64,000 nt of DNA from Anaerolineae bacterium (GCA_022820665.1 JAJEFB010000012.1:121510-185509), one strand, 5' to 3'. Positions 10,314 to 19,595 are shown, counted from the first letter of the stretch. The notes: generated by a model from the letters alone, not told the origin. Program-made: numbers and translations.

Positions 10314-11271
10314 GCTGGATGTACGCGATCTCGTCGTCCGCTACGGCCAGTTGAGAGCGGTAGATGGCGTCAGTTTCGGCATTCCCCCCGGCGGCACTCT
10401 CGGCCTGGTAGGCGAATCTGGCTCGGGCAAGTCGACCATTGCACGCGCTATCGTTCAGTTGGCCAGGGTGGACCGGGGCCAAATCTCGCTGGACGGCAAG
10501 GATATCACCTTCGCTCGCGGCGCCCACTTGAATGAGATCCGCAGCAAAATTCAGATGATCTTTCAAGATCCATATTCATCCCTGAATCCGCGGCTTTCCA
10601 TCGGCGCGATGATTGATGAAGTGCTGCAGCGGCATCGCAACATGAATGGAGCGCAACGGCGTGAAGAAGTGGACCGCTTGCTGGAAATGGTGGCTCTTGA
10701 TCCGCTCTTTGCCGATCGCTATCCGCATCAGTTTTCTGGCGGGCAGCGCCAGCGGATCGCCATCGCCCGCACCTTGGCATCCCAGCCGGAGTTGGTCATT
10801 CTTGATGAGGTGGTGTCGGCGCTTGACGTGTCCGTGCAGGCGGAAGTCTTGAATCTGCTGCGCAACCTGCAAATAGAGTTTCGCCTCTCATATCTCTTTA
10901 TCTCTCACGATCTCACCGTAGTGCGCTATATGAGCGATTCTGTTTGCGTAATGTATCTCGGACAAATCGTTGAATGGAAAGAGACAGAGGAATTGTTTAG
11001 ACAGCCTGAACATCCCTATACACAAGGTTTGATTGATGCGGTTCCCAAAATGATTGTGGGCGGCGATCCCAATCGGATACCCTTGAGTGGCGAAATCCCA
11101 GATCCGCATTTTCCACCGCCCGCCTGCCGTTTTCATACGCGCTGTCCTTTCGGTCCGTTGACTCATCCGGAGAGAAACCTCTGCCGCGAGGACGATCCGC
11201 ATCTGTTGGTTGACAAAAGCGAACATTATGCCGCCTGTCATTTTCCCCTTGTTAAGAAGGAGCTGGCTTGA
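10306..11271 (+). CDS. oppF: Oligopeptide/dipeptide ABC transporter ATPase, OppF type
   Basis: Second ATPase of an Opp/Dpp importer. Start is GTG at 10306, eight bases inside the end of oppD, with GGAGGG (10292-10297) upstream; an ATG at 10249 lacks such a site. Walker A GESGSGKSTIARAIVQL, signature FSGGQRQRIAIARTLA, Walker B LVILDEVVSALD (the usual DEPTSALD has become DEVVSALD, keeping the catalytic Glu). The C-terminal extension contains CRFHTRCPF. It couples ATP hydrolysis to uptake through unseen permeases. Confidence 0.87.
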   Translation: MNKLDVRDLVVRYGQLRAVDGVSFGIPPGGTLGLVGESGSGKSTIARAIVQLARVDRGQISLDGKDITFARGAHLNEIRSKIQMIFQDPYSSLNPRLSIGAMIDEVLQRHRNMNGAQRREEVDRLLEMVALDPLFADRYPHQFSGGQRQRIAIARTLASQPELVILDEVVSALDVSVQAEVLNLLRNLQIEFRLSYLFISHDLTVVRYMSDSVCVMYLGQIVEWKETEELFRQPEHPYTQGLIDAVPKMIVGGDPNRIPLSGEIPDPHFPPPACRFHTRCPFGPLTHPERNLCREDDPHLLVDKSEHYAACHFPLVKKELA

Positions 11272-11401
11272 TTGGAGAAGAAATGAGGTCAAGTCCTTGC
11301 AACCTTCGCCGGCGCGCCAACTCATGCCAACACAGTTGAATGGGCAGCGTCGCGACCGAGACCGTCCTTTTTGAAAATGTGATTTTACATCAAGCCTGTG
11401 T

Positions 11402-11407
11402 TAGAAT
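11402..11407 (+). promoter_or_regulatory. Candidate -10 hexamer before the PotD-like gene
   Basis: TAGAAT (11402-11407) lies 43 bases before the ATG at 11450, in a locally AT-rich stretch; no convincing -35 at 16-18 bases was found. GGAG sits at suitable spacing before the ATG. Confidence 0.3.
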
Positions 11408-11449
11408 CTTGGTTACTTCGTTCAACAATCTAGAATTGGAGATAAGCAC

Positions 11450-12523
11450 ATGAGAAGTCAAGCATTTGTTATGCTCTTACTTGCGGTTTTGGTACTGGGA
11501 TTGCTTGGGTCGACGGCTGTCGCCCAGGATACCCAGACCCTTACTGTCTCTATCTGGGGCTTTAACCTGGATGTTCTCGAAGAGAATGTCTTTGCGCCGT
11601 TTGAGGAAATGCACAACGTTGACATCGTGCTGGATACCGGCAACAATTCGGATCGGCTGGCGCGACTGCAAGCCGAGGGCGAAAACAGCGATATAGATGT
11701 GGTGCACTTTGCCACACAGTTCACGCATATAGCCAGTCAAGAAGACTTGCTCCAGCCCTTCAACCCCGACATGCTCGAAAACCTGGACGAATTGTACGAT
11801 TGGGCGCAGGACCCGCTGGGCAATGGGGCCGGGGTCGGCTACACCGTTAATAGCCTCAGTCTGATTTACCGCTCCGACCTGATTGAAGCAGAAGTTACAT
11901 CCTGGGCCGACCTGCTGCGCGACGATGTGGCCGGCTTTGTCAGTATTCCAGAGATGTCCACCACGTTTGGACCAGCTGCGCTCATCATGATTGACCGCGC
12001 GCTTGCGATGCAAGCAATGGACGAGGGCGAGGAGCCTGGAGAAATCAACTACGATGCCGATTTGGCTTGGGAAGCCTTGCCGCAACTGGCAGACAATCTG
12101 GTGACAACCTACATACGCAGTTCGGAACTGACGACTCTGGTACAGGAAGAAGAAGTGTGGGTTGCGCCTTATGCCAGTTTTGCAATTGGCAACCTGATAA
12201 ATACGGGTCATGACCTAAGCACTGTCGTTCCTGAAGAAGGCGTTGTTGGCCAGACGAACATGATTAGCATTACGGCAGCCACCGATCAGGTGGAACTGGC
12301 GCATGCCTATATCGACTGGTTCATTTCGCACGATATTCAGGAAGCGGAAGCGCTTGACCTGATTGATTCGCCAGTCAACGCCACCGTCGAGTTGCCGGAA
12401 GACATTTGCGCTCTACTTACCTGCGGCGAGATGCTTGACACCATGATAGTGCTGGATCAGGCCGAAGTGTCGGATCGACTGGAGGATTGGTTAGAGCGCT
12501 GGAATGAAATCATGGTGCGCTGA
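11450..12523 (+). CDS. Extracellular solute-binding protein, PotD/PotF-like
   Basis: Secreted ligand receptor of an ABC importer of the spermidine/putrescine class. Residues 1-25 form a signal peptide ending AVAQD. The mature part shows the type-2 periplasmic binding fold of this family: SIWGFNLDVLEENVFAPFEE near residue 35, DVVHFATQF near 83, GAGVGYTVNSLSLIYRSDLI near 125 and a C-terminal helix LEDWLERWNEI. It heads a four-gene set with PotB/PotC/PotA-like genes. The ligand is not shown by the sequence; the downstream phosphorylase and adenine deaminase make a purine-like or other nitrogen compound possible. Confidence 0.85.
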   Translation: MRSQAFVMLLLAVLVLGLLGSTAVAQDTQTLTVSIWGFNLDVLEENVFAPFEEMHNVDIVLDTGNNSDRLARLQAEGENSDIDVVHFATQFTHIASQEDLLQPFNPDMLENLDELYDWAQDPLGNGAGVGYTVNSLSLIYRSDLIEAEVTSWADLLRDDVAGFVSIPEMSTTFGPAALIMIDRALAMQAMDEGEEPGEINYDADLAWEALPQLADNLVTTYIRSSELTTLVQEEEVWVAPYASFAIGNLINTGHDLSTVVPEEGVVGQTNMISITAATDQVELAHAYIDWFISHDIQEAEALDLIDSPVNATVELPEDICALLTCGEMLDTMIVLDQAEVSDRLEDWLERWNEIMVR

Positions 12524-12557
12524 CACCGCATGCCAGCGTTTTGACGATATTGTGCTA

Positions 12558-12576
12558 GGGGGCCTTCGCGCCCCCC
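12558..12576 (+). promoter_or_regulatory. G/C hairpin between binding-protein and permease genes
   Basis: GGGGGC (12558-12563), a six-base CTTCGC loop and GCCCCC (12570-12575) form a short strong stem 35 bases after the binding-protein stop and 11 before the permease start. It has no T-run on the plus strand. It likely protects or attenuates the mRNA so that the binding protein is made in excess. Confidence 0.5.
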
Positions 12577-12586
12577 ATACCGTAGC

Positions 12587-13420
12587 ATGATACGGCGACC
12601 CAATCAGACCCGTACTATCATTTTGCTGGTCTGCCCGGCATTAATTTTTGTACTCGTCTTCTTCGTCTTGCCGTTGATTTTCTTGCTCTCACAAAGCGTC
12701 CTGCCGGAAGATGGCGGCTTTACGCTGTCTGGCTATCTCGAATTTTTCCAGAGTCGTGTGTCATGGATTGTCTACCTGCGCACGCTCAAGCTCGGTCTTA
12801 TCGTCACCGGCATTTGCGTGGTGATGGCTTACCCGGCCGCCTTTGTGCTGGCGCGGATGCCCCCCCGCCGCCGTTCATTCTTGGTGTCGCTGGTGATTCT
12901 GCCCTTGATGACCAACGCGGTAGCGCGCACTTTCGCCTGGTTGATTATACTGGGTCGGCGCGGCATGATAAACCAAACGCTCTTGTCCTTGGAATTGGTC
13001 GAGAACCCGGTGCGTTTCATTTTCACCGAAACCGCCATAGTGCTGGGTCTGACACAATTGTTTCTGCCACTGATGGTATTGCCGCTGGTGAGCGCGATGG
13101 AAAATATCCCGGATGATGTGCTGGAAGCGGCGCGCAGTCTTGGCGCCAACCGGCTCACAACATTCCTGCGAATCGTCGTGCCGCTGTCATCGGATGGCCT
13201 CGTTCTGGGCGCGACGCTCGTATTTACCGGCTCGGTAACTGCCTTTGTGACCCCGGCTATTCTCGGTGGTTCGCGTCTATTGCTGATGTCGACGCTGTTA
13301 CGGCAAAAGGCGGTGATTCTCTTTGACCAACAGGCGGCCGCCGTGGTTGCGGTCGTGATGATTTTAACGACTCTGGCGGTTAATCTGTTGTTGCGCGTCG
13401 GGCGCGTGCAACAGGGCTAA
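12587..13420 (+). CDS. Spermidine/putrescine-type ABC permease, PotB-like
   Basis: 277-residue membrane protein with six hydrophobic segments, the first at about residues 13-33. The EAA loop that contacts the ATPase reads PDDVLEAARSLGANRLTTFLRIVVPLS (near residue 170-195). It precedes the PotC-like gene by five bases. No clear ribosome site is visible before the ATG; translation may depend on the upstream hairpin/junction. Confidence 0.87.
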   Translation: MIRRPNQTRTIILLVCPALIFVLVFFVLPLIFLLSQSVLPEDGGFTLSGYLEFFQSRVSWIVYLRTLKLGLIVTGICVVMAYPAAFVLARMPPRRRSFLVSLVILPLMTNAVARTFAWLIILGRRGMINQTLLSLELVENPVRFIFTETAIVLGLTQLFLPLMVLPLVSAMENIPDDVLEAARSLGANRLTTFLRIVVPLSSDGLVLGATLVFTGSVTAFVTPAILGGSRLLLMSTLLRQKAVILFDQQAAAVVAVVMILTTLAVNLLLRVGRVQQG

Positions 13421-13425
13421 GGGCG

Positions 13426-14208
13426 ATGCCGATGGTTTCACGCTGGATGTATATCAGCCTGGTTATTCTCTATAGCTTCTTACTCGGTCCTTTCATCATC
13501 ATTTTCATGGCGAGCTTCGGCGCCAATGCAACGATGGCTTTTCCGCCACAGGGTTTCACGCTGGATTGGTTTGCCAATGTATTCGAGACTTCCCAATTCA
13601 TTGACAGCTTCTGGATCAGCCTGCATCTTGCTTTGTTGTCCACCATCGTCTCGCTGGTCATGGGGATGCCCGTCGCCTATGCGCTGACGCGTTTTCAGTT
13701 TGCCGCGTCCGGCCTGGTTGAAACCATCTTTTCAGCGCCGATACTTGTTCCGGGTCTGGTCATCGGCTTTGCTATGCTGAACTTCTTCGTTCTCCTGGGC
13801 GATATGCGCGTCATGACCGGCTTGTTCATCGGCCATACCGCGATCCTGTTTCCCTACAGTGTGCGCGTCATTTCCGCCAGCCTGCGCAACCTTGACCCCT
13901 ATGTCGAAGATGCCGCGGTCAGCCTGGGCGCCAACCGACTGCGCGGATTTCTGCTGGTCGTGCTGCCCAATATGCAGGCTGGGATTGCAGCCGCCTTTGT
14001 GTTGGGCTTCATCACATCATTTAACAATGTCCCGGTTTCGCTTTTCCTGAGCGGTCCCGGCGTGACCACGCTGCCGGTTTCCATGCTCAGTTACCTCGAA
14101 TACTATTTCGACCCGACCATTGCCGCCCTCTCGACGCTGCTTGTCATTTTTACCGTCGTACTCGTACAGACAGCGGAACGTGTACTTGGTCTATCACAGT
14201 TTGTATAG
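13426..14208 (+). CDS. Spermidine/putrescine-type ABC permease, PotC-like
   Basis: 260-residue partner permease with about six membrane segments. The EAA loop is DPYVEDAAVSLGANRLRGFLLVVLP, near residue 145-170. Five bases separate it from the PotB-like gene and three from the ATPase gene, giving a tight operon. Together the two permeases should form the translocation pore. Confidence 0.87.
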   Translation: MPMVSRWMYISLVILYSFLLGPFIIIFMASFGANATMAFPPQGFTLDWFANVFETSQFIDSFWISLHLALLSTIVSLVMGMPVAYALTRFQFAASGLVETIFSAPILVPGLVIGFAMLNFFVLLGDMRVMTGLFIGHTAILFPYSVRVISASLRNLDPYVEDAAVSLGANRLRGFLLVVLPNMQAGIAAAFVLGFITSFNNVPVSLFLSGPGVTTLPVSMLSYLEYYFDPTIAALSTLLVIFTVVLVQTAERVLGLSQFV

Positions 14209-14211
14209 CCT

Positions 14212-15309
14212 ATGCCTTATTTGGAAATCCATGATCTGACCGTTTCCTACGAAAAGAACCAGCCAACTCTGGAGCGGTTTAGCTTGAACGTTGAGCAGGG
14301 AGAATTGCTATCGTTGCTGGGACCAAGCGGCTGTGGCAAGACGACGACCCTGCGCAGCGTAGCGGGTTTTATCCAACCGGATGCGGGTCGGATTGTCATC
14401 AATGGCCGCGATTATACGCACTTGCCCCCCAATCAGCGCGATATCGGTCTGGTTTTCCAGAGCTATGCTCTGTTTCCGCATCTGACGGTCTTCAACAATG
14501 TCGCCTTTGGCCTGCGGATGCGGCGTATTCCGAAGAAAGAGATTTATAGCCGCGTCGCCAATGCTCTGAAAATGGTAGGGTTGGAAGCCTTTGCAGACCG
14601 CCGTCCGGCACAGCTTTCGGGGGGCCAACAACAGCGCGTCGCGCTCGCCCGCGCCACCGTTATTGAACCGCAGGTTCTTCTGTTGGACGAACCATTGAGC
14701 AATCTGGATGCCGGCTTGCGCGTGACTATGCGGCAAGAGATCCGGCGCTTGCAGCAGCAACTCGGTATCACAACCCTCTATGTGACCCACGATCAGGTGG
14801 AGGCGATGACTATCTCTGACCGCGTGGTGGTCATGAATCAAGGCGAAATTGAGCAGATGGGTACACCAGAGAACATCTTCTCGGCGCCCGAAACTGTATT
14901 TGTGGCGGACTTCATGGGATTCGACAATCACTTCAACACGGAAGTCGTATCGGTGGGGGATAGCAAGCTAACGGCGACTTGGGGCGGCGCTCCCATCCAA
15001 CTGCGCTGGCACTCCAAGTTTGGATCACCCCGACCCGGCGCCAGGGCTGAGATCTTTTTCCGCGCCGATAACGCCAGTCTGGTGGCGGGAACGGAAGCGA
15101 CTGGCCTTGCGGGGCAAGTCATCCTGCATACCTTTCATGGCAATGAGCTGCAATACCTTGTAGATACTGAAGTCGGCGAATTCAGCATCATGCAAGACAG
15201 CGATAGCGAACGCTTTGAAGCCGGCGCAGCGGTGACAGTGCAACCGCACACGCAAAAATGGATCGCCATCATTGAAGAAACGGCCGCTCGGCGGCAGCGA
15301 AAAGAATGA
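14212..15309 (+). CDS. Spermidine/putrescine-type ABC ATPase, PotA-like
   Basis: 365 residues: ABC domain with Walker A GPSGCGKTTTLRSVAGF (near residue 38), Q-loop FQSYALFPHLTVFNNVAFGL, signature LSGGQQQRVALARA, Walker B VLLLDEPLSNLD and switch TLYVTHDQVEAMT, followed by a C-terminal TOBE-like regulatory domain (from about residue 245). It is the energising subunit for the 11450-14208 proteins. The stop is 71 bases before the phosphorylase gene, which could be in the same transcript. Confidence 0.9.
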   Translation: MPYLEIHDLTVSYEKNQPTLERFSLNVEQGELLSLLGPSGCGKTTTLRSVAGFIQPDAGRIVINGRDYTHLPPNQRDIGLVFQSYALFPHLTVFNNVAFGLRMRRIPKKEIYSRVANALKMVGLEAFADRRPAQLSGGQQQRVALARATVIEPQVLLLDEPLSNLDAGLRVTMRQEIRRLQQQLGITTLYVTHDQVEAMTISDRVVVMNQGEIEQMGTPENIFSAPETVFVADFMGFDNHFNTEVVSVGDSKLTATWGGAPIQLRWHSKFGSPRPGARAEIFFRADNASLVAGTEATGLAGQVILHTFHGNELQYLVDTEVGEFSIMQDSDSERFEAGAAVTVQPHTQKWIAIIEETAARRQRKE

Positions 15310-15380
15310 CCGCGCTCACGCAAAATATCAGACTCGCTTGGCTAACGCAGTCAGCGGTTTGACAAATAAGAGGAATACGC

Positions 15381-16127
15381 ATGACTGACTCATCAAAAGT
15401 TGAAGTCCAAAAGCATATTCGTTGTGTGCCGGGAGATGTCGCCCGCAGCGTGCTTCTGCCGGGCGACCCGGCACGCGCCCGGCGCATTGCCGAACAGCTT
15501 GAGGAAGCGCGTTTGATTGCTGAAAACCGGGAATATGTGGTCTTCACCGGAACGACGAACGGGGTCGAAGTCAGCGTGTGTTCGACCGGGATAGGCGGTT
15601 CATCGGCAGCCATCGCCCTGGAAGAATTGCGCAATGTCGGCGCGGAGGTGTTTATTCGGGTCGGTTCTGCTGGTGGGCGGCGCAAAGATATACCGATTGG
15701 CTCCCTGGTGGTGGTGACGGCTGCTTATCGCGGCGACGGCGTATCGGACGAGTATTTGCCGCTGGGCTTTCCGGCAGTTGCCGACCTTGATGTGAACAAC
15801 GCCTTGATCCAGGCGGCAAAGGAATTAGGCTTTAGCGCCTACTCCGGTATCGGGACAACGCGCAGCGCCTTCTACGTCCGCGACGCGGAACTCAACGAGC
15901 AATTGCAGCGGGCCGGCGTAGTCGCGGCGGAAATGGAAGCCTCAACGCTGTTTATCGTCGGCACGCGCCGGGGAGCAAAAGTCGGTTGCGTGGTCGCCAC
16001 CGATTCCAATATTTACCTGGAAAAGCAACCAACGCTTGCGGAAAAAGAGGCGCTTTACATGCAGGGCGAAGGGATGACCATCCGTACCGCGCTGCGAGCG
16101 GCGCAATTGCTGGAAGCGACATCCTGA
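15381..16127 (+). CDS. Nucleoside phosphorylase (uridine phosphorylase/PNP family)
   Basis: 248-residue cytoplasmic enzyme of the PNP_UDP_1 family, which splits nucleosides with phosphate into base and ribose-1-phosphate. Diagnostic blocks: VLLPGDPARARRIAE near residue 23 (phosphate-binding), STGIGGSSAAIALEEL near 72, FIRVGSAGG near 92 and the substrate-binding AAEMEASTLFIVG near 180. The spacing resembles uridine phosphorylases more than DeoD, but purine or broad specificity cannot be excluded. GAGG precedes the ATG at good spacing, and the stop overlaps the start of the adenine deaminase gene by one base. Confidence 0.87.
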   Translation: MTDSSKVEVQKHIRCVPGDVARSVLLPGDPARARRIAEQLEEARLIAENREYVVFTGTTNGVEVSVCSTGIGGSSAAIALEELRNVGAEVFIRVGSAGGRRKDIPIGSLVVVTAAYRGDGVSDEYLPLGFPAVADLDVNNALIQAAKELGFSAYSGIGTTRSAFYVRDAELNEQLQRAGVVAAEMEASTLFIVGTRRGAKVGCVVATDSNIYLEKQPTLAEKEALYMQGEGMTIRTALRAAQLLEATS

Positions 16128-17845
16128 TGGAATTCGACATCCTGCTGGTTCATGCTCGGATTGTCGATGTCTTCCGTTACCGGCTGTTTGAGGGCTGGAT
16201 TGGCATCCGTGACGGGCGCTTTATCACGGTTGAAGCGGGCAGCCCGCCGGGGGGTATCCGCGCTGCAGAAACCCGGGACCTTGCTGGGCGTATCGTCATG
16301 CCCGGCTTGATAGATTCGCATATGCACATCGAGTCCAGCTTGTTGACGCCGCGCCGCTTTGCCGAAGCCGTGTTGCCCTTCGGCACGACGACTATCCTCA
16401 GTGACCCGCATGAAGTCGGCAATGTTGCGGGCGAGGATGGCGTGAAATGGATGATTGCCGCGTCTCAGGATTTACCGCTCAGGATTTATCATTCGATACC
16501 GAGTTGTGTTCCCGCCACCTCACCGGAAATTGAATGGACACATGAGGTCTTTGATGCCGCCGCTATTCGGCGCTTGGCGACGCAACCTTCGGTCATCGCA
16601 TTGGGCGAGGTTATGGACTATCGCGGTTTGCTGGGGACCAATGAACGCTTGAGGGCGATTGTGCGGGCTGCCAGAGAAAACGGTCTGCTGATCGAAGGGC
16701 ATATCCCCACGCTGACAGGCATTGAGCTCTCGCGATACCTCGCTCATGGGATTAGCTCCGACCACACGCTGACCTTCCCGGCCAAAATTCAGGAGCAAAT
16801 CTCAAAAGGTCTGGCTGTCATGCTCCAAACCAAGTCGGTGACTCGGGAGAATGTGGCGGCAGTTGCCCAATTGCCGGATCGTTCGCAGATCATACTCATC
16901 ACCGACGACATCGAACCCTCACTGCTTACAGATGGGCATTTGTCGCGCATTGTTACGCTGGCAATCGAATGTGGAATGCCGCCGCTGGAAGCGATAGCAG
17001 CCGCGACCATTCGTCCAGCACGGTATCTTGGTTTACGAGATCACGGCGCGATTGCCCCCGGTTTTCTGGCTGACTTTCTTGTCATGGACGACATCAACGC
17101 CTTCCCGCCGGCGCAAGTCTTTGTTGGCGGTCAACCTGTGGCGGGCGCCGGCGCAATGGCCGCGGCAATCACGCGCGAAAATCCAGCGCAACCGGACTAT
17201 CCGGGCATTCCCGGTTCCTTCGCTGCCGATGATTTCAAGCTGGATAGTAATGGCGTCAGCGGTAGTGTCCGGGCGCAGGTCGTTGCGCTGCACGATAAGC
17301 AATCGACCCTGACTAAACTGGAACAGATGGCTGTGACTTTGCAGGACGGTCAGGTGCTATTTCAGGAGGATGATGGATTGGCGCTGGCATCCGTGATTGC
17401 CCGGGATGAGTCATCGCGCACGGTGGGTCTCATCGCCAATACCGGGCTGAAACAGGGCGCATGGGCCAGCAGCGTCGCGCATGATTGCCATAATCTGCTT
17501 GTGATTGGCCGCAGCCCGGAAGCGATGGCGCAGGCCGCCAATGCGGTACATGCGATGGGTGGCGGTGTCGCCGTTGCTACGCGCGCAGGCCTTGAAGCCT
17601 CCTTGCGGCTGCCTTACTTCGGCTTGCTGAGTGATGAGCCGGCCGCTGCAGTCGCGGCTGGGCTGGTGGCTGTGGAAGACGCGATGCGCCGTATCGGCGC
17701 GCACCAAACACGCCCCTTCCTGACATTTTCAATCATGAGTTTGAGCGTCAGCCCCTACGCGAAATTTACCGATAGAGGACTTGTTGATACCGAGTCGCGC
17801 CAATTGATTCGCCCCTTTTATCCGGCAGACAAGTCGGACGGGTAA
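16127..17845 (+). CDS. ade: Adenine deaminase
   Basis: Metal-dependent amidohydrolase converting adenine to hypoxanthine and ammonia. Residues 60-72 carry GLIDSHMHIESSLL (metal-binding His65 and His67), followed by GTTTILSDPHEVGNV; the C-terminal block AWASSVAHDCHNLLVIG and VATRAGLEASLRLP are typical of this family. Start is the ATG in TGATG at 16127-16129, overlapping the phosphorylase stop; an open frame continues upstream but only through the phosphorylase gene. At 572 residues it has the normal length. With the phosphorylase it forms a purine-salvage pair fed by nearby importers. Confidence 0.92.
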   Translation: MEFDILLVHARIVDVFRYRLFEGWIGIRDGRFITVEAGSPPGGIRAAETRDLAGRIVMPGLIDSHMHIESSLLTPRRFAEAVLPFGTTTILSDPHEVGNVAGEDGVKWMIAASQDLPLRIYHSIPSCVPATSPEIEWTHEVFDAAAIRRLATQPSVIALGEVMDYRGLLGTNERLRAIVRAARENGLLIEGHIPTLTGIELSRYLAHGISSDHTLTFPAKIQEQISKGLAVMLQTKSVTRENVAAVAQLPDRSQIILITDDIEPSLLTDGHLSRIVTLAIECGMPPLEAIAAATIRPARYLGLRDHGAIAPGFLADFLVMDDINAFPPAQVFVGGQPVAGAGAMAAAITRENPAQPDYPGIPGSFAADDFKLDSNGVSGSVRAQVVALHDKQSTLTKLEQMAVTLQDGQVLFQEDDGLALASVIARDESSRTVGLIANTGLKQGAWASSVAHDCHNLLVIGRSPEAMAQAANAVHAMGGGVAVATRAGLEASLRLPYFGLLSDEPAAAVAAGLVAVEDAMRRIGAHQTRPFLTFSIMSLSVSPYAKFTDRGLVDTESRQLIRPFYPADKSDG

Positions 17846-18075
17846 AATAGGGCTGCTTCTGCAAATGGACAGTTCGGACTCTACCAACTGTCTGATAAGA
17901 CGCGAGCGATCCTCCCTCGCTCCGATCATGAATTGGCTTGGCAGACCGTCTTCAACAAAGCCGCGGCTATTGTGCTGGACAGGCAATCAGCCTTCCCGGC
18001 AGCTTGGCTGTGATCGCCCTTGGCTGCGACAAGTAGCGGCTCTTTTGAACCTGGCTTTCTGCAGTTGAGCAAAAG
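17846..18075. other. Gap without an intact gene
   Basis: Between the adenine deaminase stop and the ParA remnant. A stop-free plus-strand stretch of about 55 codons (17847-18013) has no start codon or ribosome site and no recognised similarity; it could be a gene remnant. Confidence 0.4.
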
Positions 18076-18443
18076 CTACCCCGCCCCGCGCGACGCATCC
18101 GGAATCTCGATCTCGCCGCGCTCTTCTTCGGGCGCAGGCGCGCGCATCGTCGGCAACTCCGATGAATATTGCCGGGCAGGGCGTCAAAATCATCATTTGG
18201 TGCTGGACTGATGACACTGGTTACATCCCCTGCCAGCTCTGTGATCAGGATATAGATGCTATCGCCGCTATCCTCATACGCATCGCTCTCAAAGCCCGCG
18301 GAAGTGGCGAGCGCGACATGACCATCAAGATCGCAAACCAGCACAGACTTGCCCAGGGCTGCTAACCCGCCGGCAAGATTGATGCTGACCGGTGTCTTCC
18401 CGGCACGGCTCTTCTGGTTCAAGATGATTATCGCGCTTGACAT
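18076..18443 (-). pseudogene. ParA/Soj-like ATPase remnant
   Basis: Beginning at the ATG 18441-18443, the first 85 or so residues match the ParA N-terminus: IIILNQKSRAGKT at the place of the deviant Walker A (normally KGGVGKT), SINLAGGLAALGKSVLVCDLDG for the next strand and a DALPGNI segment. The Walker A lysines are altered (QKSRAGKTP). After about 18150 the frame has to shift to read a plausible acidic tail (SELPTMRAPAPEEE) that stops at 18076-18078, and the catalytic C-terminal two thirds are absent. Neither ParB nor a parS-like site is nearby. Confidence 0.55.
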
Positions 18444-18710
18444 CCGCTCTAAGCAACAAGACGGAAGCTATGTTTCTCGCCAGAAACTTTGCAACGCTTG
18501 CCATGACCGGTTTTCTCCTATACGGTGAATATGCGCCAGCAACGATAACGCCTAGTAGTGTTTAACGTCACATTATGAAAATGTTTCTTTGGGGTTTTCG
18601 CAATCAGCCCATTTGCCCGCTGTTTAGTGGCAGGGTTGCTCCACCTACAACTTCTCGTCTCGACGCTCTATCCTAATCTCACACCACCGCCGAAAACTTG
18701 AACCCATGCC
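18444..18710. other. Non-coding stretch
   Basis: Between the ParA remnant and the acyltransferase gene. It contains no open frame with coding character and no clear hairpin; it presumably holds the promoter for the acyltransferase. Confidence 0.4.
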
Positions 18711-19595
18711 ATGACCACTCGTCCCGCCTTCCTGCAACCCCGCTTCTGGCGCCTCTACCGCGCCATGAGCGCTTCCGTCGTGGAAGCCTTCTGCTTCACG
18801 CACCCCGTGCTCAACGCCATACTGCACATCCTCTGCGCCCCCTTCGTCCTGGAACTGACCCGCCTCGGCGTCAAAATGGAAGCCATCATCGCGCGGGAGG
18901 GCCACCTGCGGGGCGCGAGCAAGTGGCTGGTCCAGATCGCAGCGCGCGCCCTGCGCGTCCAGGGCGTCGAGCATGTGCCGACCTCCGGACCGGTCTTGTT
19001 CCTGGGCAATCACGCCGGCTTGGGCGATGCCCACGCCCTGCTGGCAGCCTCGCCGCGGACGGATACGGCTGTCCTGGCTTACAACTTCGGTATCCTGCGC
19101 GGATTGCCACAGTTTCAGCGCCATGTCATTGTCGTCGACAAGCGCGCGCCCTACCGCGCCATGCGGCAGTGCATTCGTCATTTGCGGGCGGGCAAATCGC
19201 TCTTGATCTATCCGCGCGGCGAAATCGAGGACGATCCCGCGCTGGCGCTCGAACCGGCTCTCGCTTCGTTGGCGGATTGGTCGCGCAGCATCGAGTTGCT
19301 CGCGCGCCAGGTGCCGGATCTGACGATCCTGCCCTGCGCGGTCGGCGGAGTGATCTCGCGCCGGGCGCTGCTTAATCCCGTCGTCCGTCAATATCAAGAC
19401 AAAGACAAACGCCATTTTCTGGCGGCGACCTTCCAGATGATGTTCCCCTTCTATCGCGATCCGGTCATCAGCCTGCGTTTCGGTCACCCCCTGCGCGGCG
19501 AACGGACCAGTCGCGAGACTGTGCTCCGAGAGATGGCAGGGTTGCTACGCGGCGTCCATGCCGAGGGGCGCAGATTGATAAATCGAGTACCATAG
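18711..19595 (+). CDS. PlsC-like acyltransferase
   Basis: 294-residue member of the 1-acylglycerol-3-phosphate acyltransferase superfamily. The HX4D motif appears as NHAGLGD near residue 100 and the substrate-binding block as KSLLIYPRGEIEDD near 163 (usual FPEGTRS replaced by YPRGEIE). A second block PCAVGGVISRRALL is near 205. It would acylate a glycerophospholipid or another lipid acceptor at the membrane. No strong ribosome site precedes ATG 18711; an in-frame ATG at 18765 is possible. It sits upstream of a polysaccharide exporter. A decayed recent copy lies at 8990. Confidence 0.75.
   Translation: MTTRPAFLQPRFWRLYRAMSASVVEAFCFTHPVLNAILHILCAPFVLELTRLGVKMEAIIAREGHLRGASKWLVQIAARALRVQGVEHVPTSGPVLFLGNHAGLGDAHALLAASPRTDTAVLAYNFGILRGLPQFQRHVIVVDKRAPYRAMRQCIRHLRAGKSLLIYPRGEIEDDPALALEPALASLADWSRSIELLARQVPDLTILPCAVGGVISRRALLNPVVRQYQDKDKRHFLAATFQMMFPFYRDPVISLRFGHPLRGERTSRETVLREMAGLLRGVHAEGRRLINRVP

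Noticed and set aside
15986..16126. Extended N-terminus of adenine deaminase
   Set aside because: Reads the phosphorylase gene in another frame; the ATG at 16127 gives the family's normal start.
17967..18443. Intact ParA gene
   Set aside because: The continuous frame diverges from the family after about 85 residues, Walker A is altered, and another frame carries the sensible end.
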